Part shown: piece by piece, positions 52,317 to 61,521 of the stretch
How positions within the stretch are numbered: the stretch's first letter is position 1
Layout: the number at the start of each line of letters is the position of its first letter
Assembly: GCA_047624005.1 (NCBI GenBank)
Contig: JBLHPE010000003.1
Coordinates: 23,345-87,344, forward strand
Direction of reading: 5' to 3'
Length of the DNA: 64,000 nucleotides
From: Ascidiaceihabitans sp047624005
GTDB taxonomy: Bacteria > Pseudomonadota > Alphaproteobacteria > Rhodobacterales > Rhodobacteraceae
Notes under the pieces: generated by a model
The model's input: only the letters and a program-made list of their open reading frames with translations
Databases searched by the model: none
Told to the model about the DNA's origin: nothing
Translations under genes and position numbers: made by a program

Positions 52317-54752
52317 ATGAAATCGCAAACCCGCGTTGTTGTAATCGGTGGTGGTATTGCCGGATGTTCGACCCTGTATCACCTGACCCAAGAGGGGTGG
52401 ACGGATGTGGTTTTGGTTGAACGCAACGAGCTGACGTCGGGGACCACATGGCATTCCGCCGCGCAGGTCACGAATTTTGGTATGACCCAGACGATGGTGG
52501 GTTTAAAAACGCACTCTATCAACTTGTACAAAGACCTGGCGGCTGATCCTGATTATCCGGTCAATTACAACTACGGGGACGGTGGCATTCGCCTTGCCAA
52601 TACTGAGGAGCAGATGGAGGGCTATCGCCACTTTGCCTCTATGGCGCGGGGTATGGATGTTGAGTTTGAGGTGATTGATGCAGCTGAATGCGCACGTCGT
52701 CATCCGCTGATCTCGACCGACAATCTGCTTGGCGGCCTATGGGATGGCAGTGACGGTGATATTGATCCTGCGCAACTGTGTCAGGCATTGGCGCGTCGCG
52801 CCCGAAAGGCGGGTGCGGAAGTGTACCGCAACACGCCAGTGACAGGTCTAACCCAACATAAAAATGACAGCTGGACGGTTCATACCGAACACGGCGATAT
52901 TGATTGCGAGATTGTGGTGAACGCTTGTGGCTACCGCGTGAACGAGGTCGGCGCGATGATGGGTGTGCACCATCCCGTTATGTCGATGGAGCATCAGTAT
53001 TTCGTGACCGAAGACATCCCCGCGATTGCTGAAGCAGGTCACCGGATGCCGCTGCTGCGTTGCCCGATTAGCGACTATTATTGCCGTCAGGACAAGAACG
53101 GCTTGCTGGTTGGCTTCTATGAGCAGGACTGCAAAACTTGGGGTATGGACGGGATCGATCCGTATTTTGTGAACGCGCTTTGCCCTGATGATCTGGACCG
53201 CGTGACTGACGTTTTGGAAGGGGCCTTTGCCCGTATGCCTGCATTGATGGAGGTGGGAATCCATACGGTGGTGAATGGTCCGATTACTTACACGATTGAC
53301 GGCGCACCGCTGGTGGGGCCGATCCCGAACAAGCGTAATGCGTTTTGTATTATTGGCTTGCGCGCTGGCTTGGGCGAAGGTGGTGGCCACGGCTGGTTGT
53401 TGGCCCAGCAGATTGTGCACGGCGAAGCATGCTATGACACGTGGGTTATTGATCCACGTCGTTTTGCCGGCCACACCAATGTTGAACTGACGGCATTAAA
53501 AGCGATCGAGGATTATCAGAACGAATTCCGCTTTCATTACCCCAACGAGCATCGCCCCGTCGGGCGTATGGCAAAGACCACGCCTTTGACCCCTGTGATG
53601 GCTGCGGAAGGTGCGGAATTTACCGTTGTGAATGGATGGGAGCGGGTCGAGTATTTCAAGCCAACGCCAGATTTCAAAGTCACGCACAGTTATCGATTTG
53701 ATGAGAGCTTTGATATTGTCAAAGCCGAAGTCGAAGCGGTGCAGACCGCCGTTGGTTTGTGTGAGGTCAATGGATTTAACCGATATGAAATCACAGGCCT
53801 TGATGCCCAACGTTTCTTAGACCGGATGACCTGTGGCCGACTGCCCCGCAAGGCAGGTCGTGTTGGTTTGGCCTATTTTCTGAACGATCACGGGATGCTT
53901 AAAGCCGAAGCAACACTTGCGAATATTCCTGCCTCTGATCGTGGCCCTGATCGGATTTGGTATGGCTCAGCTGCTGCCGCGGAATTCCACGATATGGACT
54001 GGTTGATGCAGAACTTGTCTGATGAAGAAGACGTGCAAATCAAATCACTGACCAACGACCAAACGATCCTTGTTCTGGCAGGCCCCAAAGCACGTGATGT
54101 GCTAAGTGCCGCCAGTCGTGGAGATTGGTCGGCGAAAGGGTTCCCTTGGTTGTCGGTGCGTGAGTGCTTCATTGGGATTGCACCTGCGACGGTTATGGGC
54201 GTCAGTTTTTCGGGTGAGCTTGCGTATGAAATCCACATCCCCAATGCTTCTCTTTATGCTGCCTACCTTGCGCTGCGTGAAGCGGGGAATGCCCATGGCT
54301 TGCGCCTTTTTGGGGCTTTGGCGGTTGAGTCTATGCGGCTTGAGAAAGGGTATCTACATTGGAAAGCTGACATTATGACCGAATTCGATCCGTTTGAAAC
54401 TGGCTTGGATCGATTCGTTCAATTGGATAAGCCAACATTCGTTGGCAAAGATGCCTTGGTGAAAAGACAAGCCGAGGGCGTCCAAAAACAGCTTGTGACA
54501 CTTATCTTGGATAGCGATTTTGCCCCTGCACATGGTGGGGCATCGGTGATGGTGGGGGACACGGTTGTGGGCACTGTGACCTCTGGTGGATGGGGACATC
54601 GGTTGGGTTTGAACTTGGCTTATGCGTTTGTTAACCCTGAGGTTTCGCAGGTGGGGACACCGTTTGAAGTGGACGTATTGGGCCACCGGATTGCTGCTAA
54701 GGTTTCGCCGATGGGGGCCTATGATCCTACAATGGCTTTGGTGCGGGGCTAG
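52317..54752 (+). CDS. dimethylglycine/sarcosine dehydrogenase-like FAD and folate-binding protein
   Basis: An 811-residue enzyme that would oxidatively demethylate an N-methylated amine and pass the one-carbon unit to tetrahydrofolate. The N-terminal DAO-type FAD domain starts VVVIGGGIAGCSTLYHL; TSGTTWHSAAQ (His46) matches the histidine that carries covalent FAD in this family. FAO_M and GcvT domains follow (roughly 370-425 and 430-800), with FLDRMTCGRLPRK, GELAYEIHIPN and GYLHWKADIMTEFDPFETGL. The substrate could be dimethylglycine, sarcosine or a related osmolyte product. RBS AAGGAAG is six bases before the ATG. Single gene followed by a hairpin. Confidence 0.9.
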   Translation: MKSQTRVVVIGGGIAGCSTLYHLTQEGWTDVVLVERNELTSGTTWHSAAQVTNFGMTQTMVGLKTHSINLYKDLAADPDYPVNYNYGDGGIRLANTEEQMEGYRHFASMARGMDVEFEVIDAAECARRHPLISTDNLLGGLWDGSDGDIDPAQLCQALARRARKAGAEVYRNTPVTGLTQHKNDSWTVHTEHGDIDCEIVVNACGYRVNEVGAMMGVHHPVMSMEHQYFVTEDIPAIAEAGHRMPLLRCPISDYYCRQDKNGLLVGFYEQDCKTWGMDGIDPYFVNALCPDDLDRVTDVLEGAFARMPALMEVGIHTVVNGPITYTIDGAPLVGPIPNKRNAFCIIGLRAGLGEGGGHGWLLAQQIVHGEACYDTWVIDPRRFAGHTNVELTALKAIEDYQNEFRFHYPNEHRPVGRMAKTTPLTPVMAAEGAEFTVVNGWERVEYFKPTPDFKVTHSYRFDESFDIVKAEVEAVQTAVGLCEVNGFNRYEITGLDAQRFLDRMTCGRLPRKAGRVGLAYFLNDHGMLKAEATLANIPASDRGPDRIWYGSAAAAEFHDMDWLMQNLSDEEDVQIKSLTNDQTILVLAGPKARDVLSAASRGDWSAKGFPWLSVRECFIGIAPATVMGVSFSGELAYEIHIPNASLYAAYLALREAGNAHGLRLFGALAVESMRLEKGYLHWKADIMTEFDPFETGLDRFVQLDKPTFVGKDALVKRQAEGVQKQLVTLILDSDFAPAHGGASVMVGDTVVGTVTSGGWGHRLGLNLAYAFVNPEVSQVGTPFEVDVLGHRIAAKVSPMGAYDPTMALVRG

Positions 54753-54778
54753 GCCTCATAAGGGGTTGAAAACGAGTT

Positions 54779-54798
54779 AGCCCCTTGGCAAAGGGGTT
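54779..54798 (+). terminator. hairpin downstream of the dehydrogenase gene
   Basis: AGCCCCTT, loop GGCA, AAGGGGTT: eight pairs including one G-T. It lies 26 bases after the stop and just before the LexA box. No U-run follows. Confidence 0.5.
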
Positions 54799-54810
54799 AC
54801 TCATAAAGTA

Positions 54811-54825
54811 GAACAAATAGAGAAC
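54811..54825 (+). promoter_or_regulatory. LexA (SOS) box of the imuA-imuB-dnaE2 operon
   Basis: GAAC-AAATAGA-GAAC is an exact match to the direct-repeat LexA site GAAC-N7-GAAC used by alphaproteobacteria. It ends 27 bases before the imuA start codon, so the repressor would sit over the promoter or start region. Confidence 0.9.
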
Positions 54826-54852
54826 ATTAATTGGGATTCTCTATTGTAGTGT

Positions 54853-55530
54853 ATGTCTGGACCTCTCTTCAAAAAACGCGCATCGCGCCCTGCAAATCTA
54901 CCCGTGCAGCACAAACCGGTCTTGTCCGAAGCCTTTGTGACGAACGTAACGGATGCAGGGGTCGTGGGGTTTGTGTTGGCTGGATTGCAGGGCCAGTCAG
55001 CCCCGATTTTATGGGTGCAAGATTATCTGTCACAAAAGGAATCTGGGCGCCCCTATTTGCCGGGGATCGGGGTGAAGCGCCCCATTATACGCGTGACCGT
55101 CAGCCGTCCGTTAGATGTGCTTTGGGCGATGGAAGAAGGCTTGCGCTGCAAGACGCTTGCGTCTGTCATTGGCGAGGTTTGGGGCGATCCCAAAGCGTTA
55201 AATTTTACCGCAACCAAGCGGTTGGCATTAAGATCCGAAGCGGCAGGTACGCCCTGCTGGTTGCTACGTCGCGCCGCCAGTGCGGACCTAAGTGCAGCAC
55301 GCGAACGCTGGCGTATTTCATCCCTGGCCTCAGCGGCCAATCCAGACGACCCACAAGCCCCCGGCGCACCCCGATGGAAGGCCGAACTGTTCCGATCCAG
55401 AAGTGCCCAGATTGGCACATGGGTGGCGCAGTATGACAGGTCGTCGGATCGTATCGATCTTTCTACCCTATTTCGCGATGGAGCGGTGGGAGAAGACGGC
55501 GGAACGCACAGGCACAAGGCCGCCAGCTGA
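54853..55530 (+). CDS. imuA: ImuA, SOS mutagenesis accessory protein
   Basis: A 225-residue RecA-like protein without an intact Walker A motif; it recruits ImuB and DnaE2 in translesion synthesis after DNA damage. Family features are SGPLFKKRASR near the start, APILWVQDYLSQ and GRPYLPG, and an arrangement of conserved basic residues (CWLLRRAASADLSAARERW region, about 135-155). No strong Shine-Dalgarno is seen; a short-leader transcript is possible. The first gene of the operon, overlapping imuB by 98 bases in another frame. Confidence 0.87.
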   Translation: MSGPLFKKRASRPANLPVQHKPVLSEAFVTNVTDAGVVGFVLAGLQGQSAPILWVQDYLSQKESGRPYLPGIGVKRPIIRVTVSRPLDVLWAMEEGLRCKTLASVIGEVWGDPKALNFTATKRLALRSEAAGTPCWLLRRAASADLSAARERWRISSLASAANPDDPQAPGAPRWKAELFRSRSAQIGTWVAQYDRSSDRIDLSTLFRDGAVGEDGGTHRHKAAS

Positions 55531-56965
55531 TGTATCTGTGGTACTGGTGCACGAAGGTGCGCATGGGCAAGTGATTTATGCCGCTAACCGCACGGCCCGT
55601 TTGGCGGGAATCAACAGCGGTGCGCGGGTGGTTGATATGCGGGCAATCTGTCCTGAACTGCGTGTTGAATACGCAGATATTGCAGGGGATCGGATCGCGT
55701 TGAAGCGCCTATCACTTTGGGCGCGTCGTTGGTGTCCTTGGACTGTGGTTGACGGTGAAAACGGTCTGATCCTCGACACGACCGGCGCGGATCATTTGGC
55801 GGGGGGCGAACCGGCTATGTTAGCGGATATGGAGGCGCGGTTTGCCGTCTCTGGCTTGACCCCGCAATTGGCGATTGCTCCGACGTGGGGTGCCGCTTGG
55901 GCTTTGGCCCGTTACGGAACCGTGCGTGTGATCTGTATGGATGGGCAGATTGAAACGGCGTTGGCGCGATTGTCGGTGGCTGCGTTACGATTGGATGGAG
56001 AGACGTTGCTGTTGCTACGACGTCTTGGCCTTAAAACGATTGGCAAACTGGCTGAGGTACCGCGCTTATCAATGGCCCGCCGCTTTGCACGTCATGTTTT
56101 AGAACGTAACCCGATGCTGCGTTTAGATCAGGCGATGGGGCGTTTGGCGGAACCCGTGGCCAGTGTCGAAGAACGCCCGTGGATCATCGCACAAGCACGT
56201 CTGCCCGAACCGATCCAAGACCCAACTGCCCATTTACCAGACCTGTGTGTGTCCCTGTGTCAGCAGCTTTTGCGGGAGGGGATGGGCTGCCGTCGCTTGT
56301 CCCTAGAGGTTTACCACACGGATGGTGAGGTCAGTACATTGACCGCCGCCACCGCTGCCCCAAGCCGTGATGCCGATCACTTGCACCGTCTGTTTGATGA
56401 CAAGCTGGAAAAAATAAACCCCGGTTTTGGTTTTGATCTGATTACGCTTGAGGCTGTGGTGCTTGAGGAAATGCGCGTAGTGCAGCATCGCCTTGACGGG
56501 GCGGCTGACGATAATGTGGAATTGACCCAGTTGATCGATCGTTTGGTGGTGCGATTTGGTCAACGCGCGGTAAAACGACCGGTATTAAAGGCCAGCCATA
56601 TTCCTGAACGGGCAGAGCATTGGGTGAACCCTTTAGTCGCCGTGACCGGCGGTACAGAGGTCACCCTTAAAGAACGCCCGATGCGTCTGTTGGAACCAGC
56701 CGAAGAGGTGCGTGTTCTGTACGCTGTACCAGAGGGCCCACCTGCGCAGTTCATGTGGCGTAAACAAACCCGCCGCGTGACGCGCTACACGGGGCCAGAA
56801 CGTATTGCACCAGAATGGTGGCACGATCGACCGGACACTCGTCTGCGCGACTACTTCAAGATCGAGGATCAGGTGGGACTGCGCCTGTGGCTCTACCGTG
56901 AGGGGTTGCATGAGGATGGCCGCGGCGGTGATCCGCGGTGGTTTGTGCATGGGATGTTTGTCTGA
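55433..56965 (+). CDS. imuB: ImuB, Y-family polymerase-like protein
   Basis: A 510-residue member of the Y-family that lacks polymerase activity in studied homologues and acts as a clamp-binding adaptor for DnaE2. It begins RRIVSIFLPYFAMERW, with the conserved FLPYFAMERW; GINSGARVVDMRA and GLTPQLAIAPTWGAAWALAR follow. The ATG at 55433 starts directly at the fold; the longer ORF from 55292 lies in imuA. Its TGA shares a base with the dnaE2 ATG (TGATG). Confidence 0.9.
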   Translation: MTGRRIVSIFLPYFAMERWEKTAERTGTRPPADVSVVLVHEGAHGQVIYAANRTARLAGINSGARVVDMRAICPELRVEYADIAGDRIALKRLSLWARRWCPWTVVDGENGLILDTTGADHLAGGEPAMLADMEARFAVSGLTPQLAIAPTWGAAWALARYGTVRVICMDGQIETALARLSVAALRLDGETLLLLRRLGLKTIGKLAEVPRLSMARRFARHVLERNPMLRLDQAMGRLAEPVASVEERPWIIAQARLPEPIQDPTAHLPDLCVSLCQQLLREGMGCRRLSLEVYHTDGEVSTLTAATAAPSRDADHLHRLFDDKLEKINPGFGFDLITLEAVVLEEMRVVQHRLDGAADDNVELTQLIDRLVVRFGQRAVKRPVLKASHIPERAEHWVNPLVAVTGGTEVTLKERPMRLLEPAEEVRVLYAVPEGPPAQFMWRKQTRRVTRYTGPERIAPEWWHDRPDTRLRDYFKIEDQVGLRLWLYREGLHEDGRGGDPRWFVHGMFV

Positions 56966-59900
56966 TGCCCGAAAAAGATCATGAACACCCGCGCAGAACG
57001 CTGGAGGAGGGTGGGTTTAGCTCCAACCCCAAGGCAGCATTTGCCGAACTGGGCGTGACCACCTGTTTTTCGTTCCTGCACGGCGCGTCGGATGCGGTGG
57101 ATTTGGCCCGTACAGCGTCAGAGTTGGGGCATGATACGCTGTGTGTGGCGGATTTGAATACGATGGCGGGGGTGGTCCGAATACACTCGGAGGCACGTAA
57201 AGCCTGTTTGAAACCCATCATTGGATGTCGGCTTAAACTGACCACGGGTGTCGAATTCCTTGCTTATCCTCGTGATCGGGCGGGGTATGGGCGGCTGTGT
57301 GCCTTGCTGTCCAAAGGCAAAATGCGCGGTGTGGACGGAGCATGGCAGGCCAAAGGCGCGTGTGATCTGACGTTAGATGATCTTGTTGCCCATTCAGAGG
57401 GTGTGCAGTTGATTGCGCTGCCACAAGCTGACGTGGTGCAGTTTGCCAACGGTTTACGAATGCTGGTGCGTGCCTTGTCCAGTCTGCGTCACATCGCTGT
57501 CAGCTATTTGTATCAGGGTGATGATCGGGCACGTATCAACAGTTTGGATCGTCTGGCCAAGGCGCACGGACTTGGTATCCTCGCCACCAATGATGTGCAT
57601 TACCATGCGCCTGAACGTCGGCCCTTGCAGGATGTGATGACTTGTATTTTACATAAAACAACGATCACCAAGGCAGGCTTTTGGCTGGATGCGAATGCTG
57701 AACGACACCTGAAATCACCTTCGCAAATGATTGATCTGTTTGCGCAGTGGCCTCATGCCATTCACGCCACGCGGATGGTTGCGGATGCCTGTGATTTTAA
57801 CCTGTGCGAATTGTCTTACGAATACCCCCAAAAGAACCTGCCTAATGATTGCACACCGCAGGAACATTTGGCTGACCTCACGTGGAAAGGGGCCGCATGG
57901 CGTTATCCTGAAGGGGTGCCTGATAAGGTGTCTGCTGCATTGATCAAAGAACTGGCGATGATCGATAAGCTGGATATCCCGCAATACTTCCTGACCATTT
58001 ATGACGTCATCCAATATGCACGTTACGGAGTTGAGACACCGATTTTATGCCAGGGGCGCGGGTCTGCGGCCAATTCGGCAGTTTGTTACGTGTTGGGTAT
58101 TACGGCGGTCGATCCAGACAAAAATGACCTTCTGTTTGAGCGCTTCATAAGTGAGGAACGTAAGGAGCCCCCCGACATCGACGTTGATTTTGAGCATGAG
58201 CGACGTGAAGAAGTCATTCAGCATATCTATAGCCAATACGGCCGCGACCATGCGGGGTTATGCGCTACGGTAATCCACTATCGCCCACGGATGGCGATCC
58301 GAGAAGTGGGCAAGGTGATGGGGTTGTCCGAGGATATCACATCCGCCCTCGCCAAAACCATTTGGGGCAGCGGTGGACGCGAAATTGGTGTGAAAGAAGC
58401 AGCGGAGGCGGGGCTTGATCTCAGCGATCCGTTGATGGCCCGCACAATCAAGTTGGCGGACCAAATGATCGGAATGCCGCGGCATTTATCCCAGCATGTG
58501 GGTGGGTTTATTCTGACCGAAACCCCGTTGACCCAGACGGTGCCGATTGGGAACGGTGCGATGAAAGATCGTAGCTTTATAGAATGGGATAAGGACGACA
58601 TTGACGAATTGCGCATCCTCAAAATTGATGTGCTGGCCTTGGGTATGCTGACGTGTATCCGCAAGGCATTTGACATGATCGATGCGCATTATGGAAAACG
58701 CTATGATTTGGCGAACATCAAACATGACGATGCCGTTTATGAGATGCTCTGCAAGGGCGACAGCGTTGGTGTATTTCAGGTGGAAAGCCGTGCCCAGATC
58801 AACATGCTGCCGCGCCTGCGCCCACGTGAATTCTATGATCTGGTGGTGCAGGTGGCGATTGTGCGTCCTGGCCCAATTCAAGGGAATATGGTGCATCCGT
58901 ATTTACGGCGGCGAAATGGGCAGGAGCCTGAGGAATATCCAACCCCCGGCCCTGAATATGATCAAAACGAGTTGAGCGATATTCTTAGCCGCACCATGGG
59001 TGTGCCTATTTTTCAAGAACAGGCGATGAAAATTGCAATGGTTGCTGCCGAATTTTCGCCTGCGGAAGCGAATGAATTGCGCAAGGCAATGGCAACGTTT
59101 CGATCTCGTGGCACGATTGGAAAGCTAGAAGAAAAGATGGTGGGGCGGATGATCCGTCGTGGGTATGACGCAGAGTTTGCGGCGCGTTGTTTCAACCAGA
59201 TTAAGGGGTTTGGCGACTATGGGTTTCCCGAAAGCCATGCGGCCAGTTTTGCCCATTTGGTTTATGTCTCGAGCTGGATCAAACATCACTATCCTGATGT
59301 GTTCTGTGCGGCGTTGCTGAACTCACAACCGATGGGGTTTTACGCCCCTGCGCAGCTGGTGCGGGATGCGCAGGAACATGGGACCAATGTGCATCCACCT
59401 GATGTGAATTATAGCAATTGGGATAATACGCTGGAACCTGTCGGGTTGGATCAGTTTGCCGTGCGGTTGGGATTGCGACAGGTCGATGGCGTGCGTCGTG
59501 ATGTGGCGGAACGGATGATGGCGGTGCGCGATGCGCCTTTTGACGATCTTGAAGACTTTAAGGTTCGCACGCGTGCAGATGCAGGAACGATGCGCAAACT
59601 GGCAGCGGCGGATGTGTTTCGGTCTATGGGATTGGATCGTAGGCAGGCGCTTTGGGACGCGCGTGCGTTGAAAGATGCACCAGATTTGCCATTGTTTGCT
59701 GAAGTGCGGGACGAGGGTGCTGAGGTAATGTTCCCACTGCCCCAGATGCCGACTTGTGAACATGTGGTTGCTGATTACCAAACTTTGCGGCTGTCCCTAA
59801 AGGCGCATCCGATGGCGTTTTTGCGCAAAAGCATGGCGCGGCAAGGTTATTCATCGGCCCATGATCTGAAAAACATGCGCAATGGCCAGCGGATTTCTAT

Positions 59901-60243
59901 GGCTGGCATTGTTCTAATCCGCCAAAGGCCCGGCACAGCCAAAGGTGTGTGTTTCATCACGATAGAGGATGAGGTGGGCGTGGCGAATTTAGTCGTCTGG
60001 TCCAAGGTTATGACAGCTTATCGCAAGGTAGTTATGCGGTCGCGTGTGATTGATGTGCGCGGGGTGGTGCAGCGCGAGGGTGATGTTATCCATATCATTG
60101 CCCATCATCTGGTGGATCGCACGGATGCGTTGGATCGTTTATCAAACGCGGAGCCTGACAAACAAATGACAACAATACCAAAGTCGACACATCGCCATCC
60201 AAGGGACGTGCGTATCATCCCTAAGTCACGGGATTTTCACTAG
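56965..60243 (+). CDS. dnaE2: error-prone DNA polymerase DnaE2
   Basis: A 1092-residue C-family polymerase that copies damaged DNA together with ImuA and ImuB, giving SOS mutagenesis. An N-terminal PHP domain (FSFLHGASDAVDLARTASEL region), the catalytic aspartates in PDIDVDFEHERR (about 402-413), RGSAANSAVCYVLGI, FQEQAMKIAM, HhH region and a C-terminal OB domain (SMAGIVLIRQRPGTAKG) are seen. The ATG at 56965 overlaps the imuB stop, fixing the start over an ORF beginning at 56938. Converges on the transglycosylase gene with eight bases between. Confidence 0.95.
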   Translation: MPEKDHEHPRRTLEEGGFSSNPKAAFAELGVTTCFSFLHGASDAVDLARTASELGHDTLCVADLNTMAGVVRIHSEARKACLKPIIGCRLKLTTGVEFLAYPRDRAGYGRLCALLSKGKMRGVDGAWQAKGACDLTLDDLVAHSEGVQLIALPQADVVQFANGLRMLVRALSSLRHIAVSYLYQGDDRARINSLDRLAKAHGLGILATNDVHYHAPERRPLQDVMTCILHKTTITKAGFWLDANAERHLKSPSQMIDLFAQWPHAIHATRMVADACDFNLCELSYEYPQKNLPNDCTPQEHLADLTWKGAAWRYPEGVPDKVSAALIKELAMIDKLDIPQYFLTIYDVIQYARYGVETPILCQGRGSAANSAVCYVLGITAVDPDKNDLLFERFISEERKEPPDIDVDFEHERREEVIQHIYSQYGRDHAGLCATVIHYRPRMAIREVGKVMGLSEDITSALAKTIWGSGGREIGVKEAAEAGLDLSDPLMARTIKLADQMIGMPRHLSQHVGGFILTETPLTQTVPIGNGAMKDRSFIEWDKDDIDELRILKIDVLALGMLTCIRKAFDMIDAHYGKRYDLANIKHDDAVYEMLCKGDSVGVFQVESRAQINMLPRLRPREFYDLVVQVAIVRPGPIQGNMVHPYLRRRNGQEPEEYPTPGPEYDQNELSDILSRTMGVPIFQEQAMKIAMVAAEFSPAEANELRKAMATFRSRGTIGKLEEKMVGRMIRRGYDAEFAARCFNQIKGFGDYGFPESHAASFAHLVYVSSWIKHHYPDVFCAALLNSQPMGFYAPAQLVRDAQEHGTNVHPPDVNYSNWDNTLEPVGLDQFAVRLGLRQVDGVRRDVAERMMAVRDAPFDDLEDFKVRTRADAGTMRKLAAADVFRSMGLDRRQALWDARALKDAPDLPLFAEVRDEGAEVMFPLPQMPTCEHVVADYQTLRLSLKAHPMAFLRKSMARQGYSSAHDLKNMRNGQRISMAGIVLIRQRPGTAKGVCFITIEDEVGVANLVVWSKVMTAYRKVVMRSRVIDVRGVVQREGDVIHIIAHHLVDRTDALDRLSNAEPDKQMTTIPKSTHRHPRDVRIIPKSRDFH

Positions 60244-60251
60244 AGTCAGGG

Positions 60252-61397
60252 TCAGCTTAAACTTCTGAGCAACTCCAACGAAGGTGTTCCAGTTACAGGC
60301 AAGCCACGGCTTGCCTGATAGGCGCGGATTGCTTTCTCAGTGTTAGGACCAATCACACCATCGGCACCATCGGTGTCAAAACCTTGACTGGTAAGGCGTT
60401 GCTGAAGGGCAACGCGATTGTCTTTCGTCAATCCATTTGCGTCTGGCGGGAAGCTGGCGCGCAAAGGTCCACCGCCCCCAATACGATCCGCAAGATGCCC
60501 CACACCAATCGCATAGGCATCTGAATTATTGTAACGTTTGATCGCACGGAAATTTCTGGTTACGCCGAATTTAGGCCCACCAGCTTGGGGTTGAATAACC
60601 GTACCACCTGCGGCGTTGGTTCCAACTTCACCACCCCAAGGAATGCCACGCTGCCATCCATTTTGTGACAGATAAGCGGCGGCGGAGGCCAGTGCATCTG
60701 TAGGGTCCTCAGACCAAATATCGCGACGTCCATCGCCAGTGAAATCAACTGCAAAGGCTTGATAAGAGGTTGGGATAAACTGGGTATGGCCCATCGCACC
60801 CGCCCAACTTCCAGTCATCTTGGCCGCACTGATATCGCCATTTTGCAAAATCTTAAGGGCTGCTATTAATTGTTTTTCAAAGAACGAACCGCGACGTCCA
60901 TCAAAGGCCAATGTCGATGTCGCCGACACAACAGGCACGTCCCCGCGCCGTTCTCCAAAGAAACTTTCAAGGCCCCAAATAGCTGCAATGATTTCTGCAT
61001 CTACGCCATACTTCGCTTCAAGCGCGTTCAGCGTGGTGCGGTGTTGTGCATAGGCTGCACGGCCCTTGCTGATACGTTCATCCGAGGCGGCAATTGACAG
61101 ATAGTCTTCCAACGAGCGTTTGAATTCAGTTTGGTTGCGGTCGCGCTTCACAACACCGGGTAGGTATCCCGTGTCGCGAAATCCAGAACGTAAAGTAGCA
61201 TCGGAAATTCCTTTGGCCTTTGCGCGCCCGAAAAACCCGCGAACCCAAGCGTCATATGCGCTATTGGGGACCGGACGTAGGTCGGCGGGTAGACCACTGG
61301 CGCGGTTGCGCACGGGGCTTGTAGGGGTGGCGCTGCTACATCCTGAAAGCCCAAGGGCCGCCACACCTAAGGCAAAATGGCGTCTGGTTAGTTGCAT
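60252..61397 (-). CDS. lytic murein transglycosylase, MltB type, with peptidoglycan-binding domain
   Basis: A 381-residue lipoprotein that cleaves glycan strands to anhydromuropeptides. The twin-basic lipoprotein signal ends at LSGC (Cys20). The Slt35-like domain has the catalytic Glu144 in AIWGLESFFGER and MGHTQFIPTSYQAFA. The C-terminal PG_binding_1 domain (about 315-380) has DGVIGPNTEKAIRAYQASR. The ATG at 61397 is chosen because AGGTGGG lies eight bases upstream; a GTG at 61409 would start inside that site. Confidence 0.92.
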   Translation of the reverse strand: MQLTRRHFALGVAALGLSGCSSATPTSPVRNRASGLPADLRPVPNSAYDAWVRGFFGRAKAKGISDATLRSGFRDTGYLPGVVKRDRNQTEFKRSLEDYLSIAASDERISKGRAAYAQHRTTLNALEAKYGVDAEIIAAIWGLESFFGERRGDVPVVSATSTLAFDGRRGSFFEKQLIAALKILQNGDISAAKMTGSWAGAMGHTQFIPTSYQAFAVDFTGDGRRDIWSEDPTDALASAAAYLSQNGWQRGIPWGGEVGTNAAGGTVIQPQAGGPKFGVTRNFRAIKRYNNSDAYAIGVGHLADRIGGGGPLRASFPPDANGLTKDNRVALQQRLTSQGFDTDGADGVIGPNTEKAIRAYQASRGLPVTGTPSLELLRSLS

Positions 61398-61521
61398 CGG
61401 AAAGCCCACCTGTTGATTTTGTTAGAGTTATCTTAACCTGCCTCGGCGTGTGCGCAAACCGGCATCGTTAAAGAATAGGAAACAGGTAAGCTGGATTTCG
61501 CCACTGCTGCCCAACGGGCAT

